A stretch of 64,000 bases of DNA, taken from assembly GCA_948567375.1 (NCBI GenBank), contig OX419756.1:59994552-60058551 (forward strand), written 5' to 3'. Below the pieces are notes generated by a model. It saw only the letters and a program-made list of their open reading frames with translations, made no database searches and had not been told where the DNA came from. The first letter of the stretch is position 1. Each line of letters starts with the position of its first letter. The position numbers and the translations under genes were made by a program. Origin of the DNA: Lunularia cruciata. Taxonomy: Eukaryota; Streptophyta; Marchantiopsida; Lunulariales; Lunulariaceae. Of this stretch, positions 1 to 10,739 are shown in pieces.

Positions 1-495
1 GTCACACTAAGCCTTCACGAAAGCACAATACACTTCATCAGTGCCCAATTAGATGAGCGAATGCCACCACCCCTCGTACCGAGTTTCTGTTCAAAAGCTC
101 ATGAGTGCCAAGGCAAACTTGGCTGCTTCCAAAAGTGTCGCTCAGAAATGGCCGCAGTGAGAAGTAAGGAACAATGGAACTTATGCAGAAACCAGCAGGC
201 CATGTAGGAGCACCTTTAAAGCAGAGGGAATAAAAGGTGAGTACAATAAGACCTTAAGTACCTACTAATTTTTACTCCTAGGCCCAGTAGTGGGCCTAAT
301 TTTTATGTCAAACGACCTCGAATGCTCAGAGGACGCTGGTGAAGAGTAATGAGCAAAAGAAATTCCTGCGTAACATGTATGTTCTCCAAACTATCAAAAC
401 GACTAATAGACACACACAAAAAATACACTCCACTGGTGTATACTACAATTCTCAGATGTTTACAGGTACAGAGTATCAATAGTATTGTATAGCTA
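1..495. other. Left edge, probable HNL1 intron or flank
   Basis: No convincing coding segment is visible. The minus-strand HNL1 gene should continue through this stretch toward its catalytic-His exon, NB-ARC and LRR, but those parts are not recognisable here and would lie left of the window or be lost. Short open frames in this stretch look random. Confidence 0.4.
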
Positions 496-1426
496 CTACA
501 GGAATAGCTTCCGACGATAAGGTACAAGAACGATCACCTTCGATAATCGGCTGAGTACTCCCGCTCCACTTGAGAGTTGAGACTCATTCGCTTCCAGAAC
601 ACCACATGTCTTCCACTCATATTGATTCCGCAACTTTGTAAAATCCTCATTCACTCGAGCAGCCCCTGCACTTAGGAGCTCCATGTACTCAAGTAAGGGA
701 CCTTTTCGCTTTGTGGAGGACTCCAAGCACATTCTTGAACCTGATTGAGCAACCCCGTAAAAGAACAGTCCTCGTACATTTCTCAAGAAATTGATATATC
801 CACCGATTCCAGACATTGCACTCGCTCTCAGGCATATCTCCTTCATTACTACTCCGCCCAAACAGTGACCGACTAGAACGACTGGACACTTCTGACCAAC
901 CTCCCCACATTCGATCAGAGATCGGGCAAGGAATTCTCCTGTGCCATACATATCCATTCTTCCACGTGAAGCAGAAGTCTGGATACTGGAATCGTAAGAA
1001 ACTGAGAGTATGCGAGCTTGAGGAAAATCCTGGACAAGCCATGTGTCAAGCCAGCATGCCGAGTTGTCTCGCTGCATCCACGTTTGGATGAAAGCATATT
1101 CACAATCTCCCCATGAAAGACCATGGAAAAATTATTATTTCCAGGGTAGTCGGTCCGGTTGCAGGTGTGTACAATTCGTAAACCGCATCACTCAACTACA
1201 AAATCCAAAGTTTCATTCCAACACCCTGTGTCATAGTTTGCAAAGAGAACTCGAACCGAACAGTTGCTGTAATGATCAAGATATTCCGCCGAACTAGAAC
1301 TTGAAGAGCTGATTTTATCATCAGGGAAACATACACAATGATCTGTGTGCTTTTTCTCGTTGGAATACTCACCCGTTTGCGAACAGAGAGAGTTGGTGTC
1401 ATGGGCCTAGAACTTGAGGCCGCCAT
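496..1426 (-). pseudogene. HNL1: 5' part of an alpha/beta-hydrolase NLR gene
   Basis: This is the N-terminal hydrolase part of a hydrolase-NB-LRR (HNL) immune receptor. Exon 1 (1426-1373) encodes 18 residues starting MAASSSRPM and ends at a GTGAGT donor. Intron 1 (1372-1196) ends TTGTAG. Exon 2 (from 1195) opens with a VYELYTPATG segment, then an FHGLSWGD oxyanion-type motif, a LVGHCLGGVV nucleophile elbow, and a GLFFYG..GSR segment; this order matches SERAC1-like hydrolases. The usual Ser of GHSxGG is Cys here (codon 862-864). The frame breaks at a run of five T on the minus strand (about 1127-1131 on plus), where one more base would join the two halves. The exon probably ends near 510-530; the His exon is not seen downstream. 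Hydrolase assignment is strong. The gene could be a pseudogene, or the break could be a homopolymer error. Confidence 0.75.
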
Positions 1427-2400
1427 AGTGGGTGCAGTCGCTCAGTTTAGACGGTTCACAAAATTGTCTCTGGGCTACTCCAATATCGTGAGCTGATACG
1501 TATCGCAATCTCAGTTCCACAAGCTCTCAGTTTATCCTCTCAAGTCCATTGCAAGTTGGAATTCCTGATATCTTGCCTAGTTTCACCAGACTGTCCAGAA
1601 GCAAGAAATTCAACGCTGATGTGAGTTTCAGAAGCTGTGATAAGCGCACGGCACGTAGTAATCCCGATGCTAGTGTAAGTGTTTAAGTTGGCAGGACGGT
1701 ACGCTTGATGCCCGACCTCGGCATCAAGCTGAGAAGGCGACACACATTAAACAGAAGCACTTGAGAACACAAATATACGAAAATATTGACGGTACAATGG
1801 AATCCGTCTTACACAAAATGTCCACTTAACTTATGAAAGCATATAGAGACTACTTACCAAACATTGGGATGTTTGTACGAGAAATTAGAGAAATCAAGTT
1901 TAAAATTACCCTTGTTATGTCCGTGGACCGATCGCGGAACATGATCCGATCAGAGGATGGGAAACGAGTAACTTCACAAGTTCCATCATGAACGTCCCCG
2001 TACAACCTGTAAGTAGCTCTGCGATTTCCTTCCGTGTTGGCTACGGCGCGGATGACATGCACACAAATGCTGGAAACGCAACACCCTCAACTTCCCGGAA
2101 CAAGAGCGAACCAGGTGCTAAGCACACACATAGCCTGCCAAGGAGAAGAGCACTATTTCGCAGGTGCGCTCCCCTGGTCATAAAAGTCTTCAAAGACAGA
2201 TCGAAAGCACCAACAGAGATGGGTGCAAAAGTCTTCGGAGGGGTCGTTGGGCAGAATCTCTCTGTAGCCCTTAGCCCTGAATTACAAAACTTTAGCTTTG
2301 TCTGTCATCACGTTTGCGTCTCCTTTCTATGTCTGATGCTACTTTTGGAAAAGGGGAAAACACTAAGGATGGGAAGACCCCAATGGGGCTAAGCCACAAA
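1427..2400 (-). promoter_or_regulatory. HNL1 upstream region (promoter/leader)
   Basis: This is the DNA immediately upstream of the HNL1 start codon. It is almost identical to 33007-33990, upstream of the orphan exon 1 of HNL2, so it was copied with the gene. Two minus-strand reading frames stay open in both copies: 1743-1540 (67 codons, starting MSPSQLDAEV) and 2062-1850 (70 codons, starting MHVIRAVANT). They could be uORFs or untranslated leader exons; I recognise no domain in either. CG dinucleotides are frequent here, unlike the DNA further upstream. Confidence 0.4.
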
Positions 2401-5386
2401 AGATCCATACGAGAAATCTGCACCTAAGATATCCTAGCTATGTAATTGTTTTGCCTAAAAACAATTGGAGCATTTGATTGCAATCCACAAGAGAGCAATC
2501 TTATGGATTGCACAAACCATTGCACTCCATAGAACAATAGACACATGCTCTAAAGTATAGAGTGACAATGGTACCCTAACATGATAAACGCCTAACATGA
2601 TAAACGCCCATGCATTCACTAACAAATGTCATGGTTTAAAGTTGCTCCATATAACTCCAAGGCTAGAGTAACAAAAAGGTAACTCGATGCATATGCATAT
2701 ATTCAGAGATCATACGAGCTATTGTTGCACTCATCGCCCATCCAAAGGAATGGGTAATCGCTCCCTCCAAAACTATATCACGTGTAGGGTCCGTAACCAC
2801 GACATCCGCTACTATCACCTGATCATCTCGGATGAAGTATAAATCTACCCCAACACGTGTCATCTACAAAGCATATGAATGCTCCCTCCAAGCCAAGTAT
2901 CCACTCTCTCGTGCCATAGCAAACATTATGTCCCTAGCATTATCATGGGTAGTTATCATTTGTCCCCAAAAGGACACCGTGTCATATGGACTATTGTTGC
3001 ATCTAGTGTAGAACCACACTCACGAGTGAGTAATGAAGATGCAAAAAGGTGGACCAAACCTAGACAAAACTTCATCATTGTAGAGAAAGTAGGAGAAAAT
3101 GTAGTGTGTGTTGACACTATTTCTCTATCAAGGAAGAGTGTAAACCTCTTGTCCAATCTAATGATAGTGAAGCAAACAATTGAAAGTCCTCACCTACCCA
3201 TGGGGATAGATTATCTCTTGTCTATTGTAATAATATCTAGAGAGAAAAGGATCCCTCTTCCACCTCTATCACATAAGTCTCCAAAATTGGCCAATCAACA
3301 ACCAAAAATGAGAGGAAAGTAGGGGCGTTGTGAGAGCTCAATTACCCAAAAACACTACATGTGCCATCTCCTCCATAAATAGCAAGCTAACTCCTCCACA
3401 CAAGATTGGTAAAGATGTTTGTCTATATGCCAAATACCATGTCACACACTCAAATATCCTTGGTCCATCACCAAAGACTCCCATTATCTTCCTATCAAAA
3501 GCTCTTAGACATGTTAAGAAGGTCAAGGATGGAAGAATTGTGCAGAGGAGGTAAGTAGATAGATGGGCAATGCTAGAGTAGAGTACATCAAATACCACAT
3601 GAGGATCTCCTATTAACAAAAGGTCATCTATATGGAGAACATCCTTTGTAAGGGCAATGTTTAAGAAGCGTGTTACAAAATCCTTGGATCCTATGGGCAC
3701 TCCAAGAACACGTAGTACATCTATAGATGTGATACATCCTTTTGGAAGCTCAAGGTGGGAAAGGATACCTTAAGGAGACCATGCTCTATACTTTGACACC
3801 TTGACTCTCAAGCTTACTAGATGTAGCTTGGGTAGTCAAGGGGTCAAAGGCCTACCTAATTTGATCTATAGGGCCCACGATGTGTGTATCATTTGCCAAG
3901 GAAGGAAGTACATGACCCATCATGGCCAAAGTAGTAGATAAGAGAGCTCTAAAATAAGCCATGGCAAATAAAGGTCCTCCTCCCCAAAGGATATACCTAA
4001 TGTGTATCAACAATTGACTCCAAGACGGTGACTCCCTCTTAAGAACAACCGTGCAGGTAATAAAGAGAAGCATGAGAGCCATAAAATGATCAAAGGACAC
4101 ACCAAGGAAGAAGACTCACCAAGGATCCACTAACCTCCCTAAGCTCTCTAAAGATAGATGCTCTTGAGATGTTATTAAAAATATTATTAACATCCACTTG
4201 TAGGACGACCCTCTCCATATGGATATTTGGGAGTGCCCTAATGCCTAGAGATATAGCCTCACATCCTTACCCTGTAGCTACTCCAAATTGATGTGGACTG
4301 AGGTGCTGTCAAAAGTGAGAATTGTTGTGACATTTGTGGTGTCAAAGCTAGTTTGCTTGGACACTAGAGTAGGAATGCGGGTAGTCATAAGTATTTTGGT
4401 AGTTATTCATAAAATACTTATTGACGGTCCTATTTCATGTTAGGGCTATTGATCACATGGTAAGACCCACTATCACTTGCACCATTCACACCGTTGGACG
4501 TGCCATCAATGGGACCATTAGGGCTAGAGACCTAGGTCAAAATCAAGGGTATACCTTTGAAGTGCAGCTCCAAAGAGCTCACTTCTCTCATGTTGAGCCT
4601 TTGAGTTCTTGACTATGGTAGATAAACATCAATGAGCATCATCTAGAGTCTTTTAGCTAGAGTAGGTGTGGCTTGATTGTTAGTAGAGTGTTGAGTGAAT
4701 GATCAATACTAATCTATTTGAGTGTAATTCGAGTTGAAGAATAACTGATTATATGAAAGAAGTGAGTCATTGGGAAATTGGGTCCAAGAATTGAGGGTGT
4801 TGGTGGTATCTCCAAGCTTGGTAGATCATTAGTATTGTGATCATGATTCAAATTTCTTTGAGAGTGATTGTGTGTAGAAGTTATGTGTGATTTGATGCAA
4901 ATTTGGTAATGAAATAGACAATGTCCAAAAGCATTAGCCAAATTTGGAGCCAAATGGAGTCAATTTTAAACACTAGTGTTTGATTTGAGCTCAAGAGGTG
5001 AAATCAAGACCAATTTGGTGTGAGTTGAGCTTGAAGGGAAAAATTGAAAGTGGCGTTGGGAAACCATCACTTGAATTATAGATTTGGACATCTCCATCTT
5101 TCCAATTTGGCTTGAGTGGAGATTTAATGAAGAATTTGGCAGTCAGCCAATTGTAGAAGAGTTATGTCAAATTTGGTGGAGGATTTATGTAAGATTTGAA
5201 GGTCACCCAAACTAGCTCAAGTTCTGGGAAGCTTGGCTATATTTGAAGAGGGTTCAAATTGGCAAGAAGAAAGGCCTCATTTGGGCATTTAGAGGCATAA
5301 GACTATAAGAGATTACAAAGGGCCAGCTTGTTAGCATGAGGCTAGCTAAATCTGCACACCCTTCTAGATTGTAAGAAACAAGGTTT
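2401..5386. other. CG-poor unidentified stretch, duplicated in unit B
   Basis: No gene can be supported. Minus-strand fragments at 2863-2663 (with DLYFIRDDQVIVADVVVTD) and 3700-3338 (with HIDDLLLIGD) are also readable in unit B (34462-34262 and 35410-35021), separated by stops. They look like decayed coding sequence, perhaps of an old retroelement, but the family is not identifiable by eye. The 4700-5250 part is AT-rich with many AATTTGG words. Confidence 0.4.
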
Positions 5387-5443
5387 GAACCCCAGATCTT
5401 TGGTTCCTACATTGATGCCTTAGCAAATTGGTCCAATTTCACT
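5387..5443 (-). repeat. tRNA-like (SINE-head) fragment
   Basis: On the minus strand there is a B-box-like GGTTCAAACC and, about 35 bases upstream of it, a weak A-box-like TTGCTAAGGC. That is the layout of RNA polymerase III promoters in tRNAs and tRNA-derived SINEs. No acceptor stem or 3' tail can be folded by eye. The same element is in unit B at about 37038-37096. Confidence 0.3.
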
Positions 5444-5465
5444 TATTGTCCTAATGACTATTCCA

Positions 5466-5467
<2 letters not shown>

Positions 5468-5550
<83 letters not shown>
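5468..5550. repeat. (TA)n microsatellite
   Basis: An uninterrupted alternating TA run of about 40 repeats. It lies within the stretch missing from unit B. Confidence 0.97.
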
Positions 5551-5555
<5 letters not shown>

Positions 5556-6663
5556 GCTTTGGCTAGGAGAGGCGATTTGATCCCATTCTTGGTGATCTTG
5601 GTAGTTTAGGAATAAACACTCATATTTTGTCAAATGCCAAATGATGATAGAGTAAGTTAGATGTTGATTTATGAGATGGAGGGTTTCATTTAGACTTCTT
5701 GTGATTGGACTCCTTCCATTCTTTGCTTCATATTTGTGCACCATATTTGTGTGAGGTGCCCTGACTTTAAAGCGTTGGTGCTTTGGTGTACTCTTGGTAG
5801 TGAGGTTGGAGTGATGACCAATTAGATTACTTGTGTTTCTCTCTTGTGAGGCAAGAATTGATGACCTATGGACCGTGACAGTGCATGTTGTGATGGCAAG
5901 TTACATGTTGCCCTTTCTCCAATGTAGTTTTTGTAGTTAGAGCTACATTAGTGGGTGGTGTTCAATTGGTGGTGGCACTTGGTATGATACTTGTGGTGGT
6001 TACAATTATGGTTTGCAATTTACAATTCCTTTATCACAATTAGAGCTACATTAAAGGGTGGTGTTCAATTGGTGGTGGCACTTGGTATGATACTTGTGGT
6101 GGTTATAATTATGGTTTGCAATTTACAATTCCTTTATCACAATTAGAGCTACATTAGAGGGTGGTGTTCAATTGGTGGTGGCACTTGGTATGATACTTAT
6201 GGTGGTTACAATTATGGTTTCCAATTTACAATTACTTTATCACAATAGAGTTTTGTAGGGATTCTTGAGGAAATAGCATTGTAGTACCTAATGGGCTTAC
6301 TCTAAGTGGTGCTCAGTATCAACTTGTATCTCCGTTCTTAATGAGGAAGGAGATTGATTCTTAATTGGAGTTTGACACAAGAGCTGATTCAATTGAGAGT
6401 GCACTTGGTGTGTTCATATTGTTTTTGTAGGACATGGACAAGATTTATGGAGCCTCCAAAAGCCCCAAGTGTTACTTTAGTACAATGGGTATCATTGAGT
6501 TAGATGACTTCATTTAGGAGTTTAATAGTTGGTGTGATCTGTAGTAGATGCAAAACTTGACATTAATTACACCTTTCATGGCATAGAAGGGGTTATTTCA
6601 GAACTTAGAGGTCCACTAATGGATGGTTATCATGAGTTTAGGATAGGTTACTTGGAAGAGATC
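5551..6663. other. Unit-A-only stretch without genes
   Basis: In unit B the flanks of this stretch are joined directly (near 37097), with no target-site duplication, so a deletion in B is likelier than an insertion in A. It includes the minisatellite at 5939-6246. It may be the 5' end or leader of G1, but I cannot identify an LTR. Confidence 0.45.
5939..6246. repeat. Three-copy minisatellite, about 103-bp unit
   Basis: Three nearly identical tandem units start with AGAGCTACATTA (about 5941, 6043 and 6146) and share GGTGGTGTTCAATTGGTGG and a TGGTATGATACTT segment. The units differ by a few substitutions only. Confidence 0.95.
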
Positions 6664-6863
6664 GGGCTATAGAGACAATATTAGTCTTTGAATTACATTT
6701 AATTTTGTTCATGGAATTACATCTCTATCACTTCAAACTTGATTGCTAGGGATAGATCTGCAATACCCACAAGTTCTAGGTCTAGTAGCATTGGTGGATC
6801 TAGTAGAGGTGCATTAGTTGGAGATGGTGCTACTACAAGTAGAACTACCACTACAAGAAGTAG

Positions 6864-7710
6864 TGTAGTACCGGGGTTTAACCTCATGATGGAGTTCTTT
6901 TAGTGCTTGAGATAGAACTACCAAGGAATGCATATTGACAGGTTAAGAAGCTTGTTAGACTTCTAGTGGAAGGCTAGAGAGAGCTTACATAAGGCATACA
7001 CTCACATAAGATGGCTAATCAATTTTACTCAGAAAGTTACTAAGACCCAAGTAGTCCAATTTTGGTACGGGATTGTAGACAAGGAGTTGCAACATAGAGT
7101 ATGTGATATTATGTTGTTACAAGCTACTTCACCTACTTTGGCAGTGGTCTTTAGTTTAGTTGAGTGCATTGAGCTCGACATGGTAGAGGAGAGAATGGTG
7201 ACAATAATTTCTTCTTCTAGAGTGCAACAAAGTGCACCACTCCATGTTGGCTTTCAAGGACAAGGTGGACAGCCTAAATCTTATGGAGCTAGTGGAAGGC
7301 CTAGTGTAGCTAGACCCTTACCTTCATTTTCAAGTCTCCAATAGTCAATAAGTGGTGGTGTTGCTTGTTGGACTTATGGTGAACCTCATCACAAGATAGA
7401 GTGCATTCAAGGCAACAGACATGATACTTATGGTCCATCATAGCCACCATATAGACAATGTGACCATTGCCATAGATTTGGTCATTCTAGTGATCGATGC
7501 TCTGACCTTCATCCATAGTTATGGATTGGTAGGGCTACTATGGTAGGTGGTAGAGGAGCTCTAGGTCATGGAGGACAAGGTGGTAGAGGTCATGGTAGAG
7601 GATCACACTTGGTAAGGATGCAATACTTGTCATTGCTTTTGATACAACCATGGCTACTCAGATTGAGTAGTTGGAGCAAAGATTGGCTAGCATGGCCATA
7701 GCTCAAAAGA
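6864..7710 (+). pseudogene. G1 Gag remnant with CCHC zinc knuckle (unit A)
   Basis: The capsid-like part includes HRVCDIMLLQATSPTLAVVF, which leads into a VECIELDMVEERM segment (open 7087-7344), typical of the Gag of this gypsy type. It is followed by a perfect CX2CX4HX4C knuckle at 7459-7500 (C-DH-C-HRFG-H-SSDR-C) and a short Gly/Arg-rich tail (GGRGALGHGG). Several in-frame TAG codons interrupt it. Gag would package the element RNA in cytoplasmic particles; this copy cannot do so. Confidence 0.75.
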
Positions 7711-8319
7711 GATCATATTTGGGGGCTAAGGTTTCCACCTCTTATGTTGGTGATAGAGACATCTTGGACTTTATATGCGGTGTAGGACAGTAGATGCACT
7801 TGCCACAATGACTAGCAGTGCTCCAAAGCCTAGAGGAGCATGAGTGGAGTTGGACCCATAGAGAGGAGAGATTGGTAGACAAGTTAGACTCCCTCAATCG
7901 TTCACACTCTCTAAGGACCAACATACAACATCCATGGCTCCTAGATTTGTTAATGCAGGTATGGTAGGTAGTAATAGAGTGCATAATAGACTAGATGTTA
8001 GTCAACCATCTACTTCTACTCAATTTGAGTCTAGCACAATATTGGGGTGGCTTAGTTGATTATGTGCTTCCCTTTATTCTCAACTAGTGACATGTTTACA
8101 TTGGGAGTTGATCCAACTCCAATGTTTTGGCTGGCTACCACACTTTGTGAGAGTAGGGATGATGTGGTTCATGCTACTAAAGTAGAGGTAAGTTGATAGT
8201 GGAGCTTACTTGGTTGAGGAACATGAGATCTGCCCAATGCCCAATAGTTTATGGGTAGGTAGCATCAACTGGATTGGAAGACTTACCAACTAGACCTACC
8301 TTTGAGCAAGCATATTTCA

Positions 8320-8760
8320 CACCCGGAGTTTTCCTATTGGATAACTAGAGAGGATTTTCCATTTGGTGGGACCTTCAAGAAGGTCTATACACCACATAGG
8401 GTTCTTATTAGACTTTGGTGCACAACCTCTTATGTTAGGGAAGATAGTAGTTGTTGGTATGGAGCTACAAAAGACCAATGTGGAGAGGTGTCCACTTTAG
8501 GTCCAAACATCTCTAGGAGGTGGTTCAACATAGTACATCACATGTGGAGGGTTCATTGTCCAAAATCAACCTAGTCATCCAACTAAAAGCTCTATGGTGA
8601 GAGCTCAAGCCATTGTGATAATAGCAAAATCATATAATGTGCTAGTTGGTGGAGTAGTGTTGTATCCCATGGGTTTTAGTATTAGTTATTGGGTGGAGAT
8701 AACCTCTTATAAACAAGGTTGGCAGTCAAGTGAGAGATTGAGGTGAGGGGCAAAGGAAGT
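8320..8760 (+). pseudogene. G1 protease remnant (unit A)
   Basis: The segment around 8405-8440 reads LDFGAQPLMLG, which resembles an aspartic-protease active-site region (D-x-G-A). It is followed about 60 codons later by VLVGGVVLYPMGF, a conserved downstream segment in this gypsy lineage. The frame is interrupted by stops. It lies directly before the methyltransferase-like domain. Confidence 0.55.
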
Positions 8761-9099
8761 CTTGGTTCACTATAATTAAGGACCATGGCATCAATTTTAG
8801 CTTTTAGTGATTTAGTTACTTAACCTAATGACTTATTGGAGAGGAACACTCATGAAGAGTATACTCCAATACCAAAGGAGATCACTTAAATTTGAAATGC
8901 AAATGGGATTGTTCCATCCACCTTGGATGTTCCATTGTGGAGTTGAGGGGAGGCATTGTAGCAGCATGTAGATTAGTTGGTGCCACAAGCTTGTAGTGGA
9001 GCCTTTGTACCATTAGGATATCAATGTGAGGATGAGCGCATGGAGTTGATTACCTTGATACCTTTGGAAACCACACTCATTGTTTGGTAATATCTAATA

Positions 9100-10080
9100 A
9101 AGAGAGTATGTCTATTGGAGTTGTTTGGTAAAATTAGCACTAGACTAGCTATGATATAACATGTAGCTATACCAATATAGAGGAACTTGTATGTGGAGAG
9201 AGATGAGATTACTAGGTGAGTCTCTCTACATCATGTGACACACTTGGCCTATCAATATCTTGAGTTCCTACCAATGTCAACAATCATGGGTTACCAAAAG
9301 ATTCTATTAGCAAAAATTTCCTTCTTGGGGACGCAAGCTTTGGAAAGACATGGTCCCATTTATTTGGTGATTTTGGGATGGCCATGTTAGAGGCATACAC
9401 GTGCTAGCCAAGGTCAAGGTCTCCTAGTCCCATTTTGGTGTGTTTTGAGAGATGTCATCATATTACAACATATCTAGGTTCATTAGTTCATTTCTCTAAC
9501 ATACATTTTGGACAACATCTCTTTTATGGGTGATTCTTGCACCTGAGTTGTAGGGAGTACACATTAGGTCCATTCTTGGATTGGACTTACCATGTTGTTG
9601 GATGCAACTAGAGTAGGATCACATGCTCACCATCTGTGTCTTTGGTGGATGTCTCTTACCCAAAAAGGTATTACATCATGCTTATGAAAGGATTAAACAA
9701 CCAGATCACCTTACTATTGATGCCATTTTGGATGTTGGGCGTCAATCTCAAATGGTGGTAGTGGTTGATAGGTCATCTATGGTAGTGGTGAACCTTTTTG
9801 GATAGTTTAAAGCCACTTTACCCATACTTATAAGTTTCCCAAGTTCCCATGCTTTTTGAGAAGAGGTCTTGGACTTATTTGGGACTCACAATTATAGCAA
9901 TTGGTGGAGCCCAATACTATTAAGAAGGAGCGGGCAATGGATTTTTGTACCAATATCACCATTGTTATAATAGTGTCAAAGGCATCCAAGCATTAGGTGT
10001 TAGATCAAGCAATGGACCTGAATTTTTGACTTGGATTGTGAACCTTGGCTTGGTAGAGCAATGTAGGATGCGCTTGATAG
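9100..10080 (+). pseudogene. G1 cytosine-5 DNA methyltransferase-like domain (unit A)
   Basis: In a single ancestral frame starting at 9115, C5-methyltransferase motifs appear in the expected order. ELFGKISTRLA resembles motif I (SAM binding), and YVERDE follows it as the acidic ribose-binding site. LVILGWPC is motif IV; its catalytic Pro-Cys is at 9382-9387 and is followed by TAG where Gln is usual. ILDN at 9508-9519 resembles motif VI (ENV). A region at 9610-9648 ending LWW resembles motif VIII, and LDQAMDLN at 10000-10023 resembles motif X (GNAMD). Offsets from motif I are about 89, 132, 165 and 295 codons. The 9665-9840 part reads in another frame (ILDVGRQSQ). The family transfers methyl from SAM to cytosine C5. 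It sits between protease and RT, inside Pol, and is inactivated by stops. Confidence 0.7.
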
Positions 10081-10739
10081 GCATCACCACTCAAACACTT
10101 GTGAGCTTTATGCCTATTGAGATGATACAAGCACATGGTAGAGGTAATGAACCGCATGTGCAGGGTATTTTTGGGACACAACCAATAGCTACTAGTGAGA
10201 GTGGTCTACTTCCCATCCAAGTGAGCATGGTCTACTTGGGTTACATCTTTAATCTACTTGGGATGCAATAAGAGGATGTGTGGAGCTTGCAATTAGAGTA
10301 GAGAGAGTTTTCCACATAGAGATTTGGAACTCTAGTGGTTGGAGGTATGACACAATTGCTCCCAAGGACCCAATGTAGTAGCCAATCAATAGGTCTTCCA
10401 CTCCCACTCCATAGGATACTTGGGAGCCAACTTTTGGGACCCAAGCTTACAAGAGGGGGAAGACAAAGAGTTTGGAGTTCTTAAGGAGCTACACAAGTTG
10501 TTTTGCCTTCAATATGAAGGATTTGGGTGCTCTAAAAAGACCTTGCATTTGGATTGAGCTTACAAGCAATATAAATTTTTTTTGACATCCCTATAAATAT
10601 AGTGACATGGAGAGAATATTGATCTAGAGCAGGAGTAAAGATATTTTTGAAGCTAATTTGGTGGAAATTTCACATGGAGAGTATGCTTCAACTACAAGAA
10701 GGATATGTCTAGAAATTACATAAGTAGGCGGATGTGTAG

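Noticed and set aside
496-1426. TIR or coiled-coil N-terminus for the NLR
   Set aside because: The exon structure and FHGL / GHCLGG motifs fit an alpha/beta-hydrolase, not TIR or CC.
3338-3700. Copia-type reverse transcriptase suggested by HIDDLLLIGD
   Set aside because: Only this one motif resembles RT; the neighbouring residues do not fit any RT block.
5466-5744. Minus-strand open frame ending in a long Tyr-Ile repeat
   Set aside because: The repeat is the translated TA microsatellite; no domain and no counterpart in unit B.
9100-10080. DNMT segment as a captured host gene, independent of the element
   Set aside because: It lies colinearly between G1 protease and RT in the same orientation with no LTR or duplication borders around it; better explained as part of Pol.
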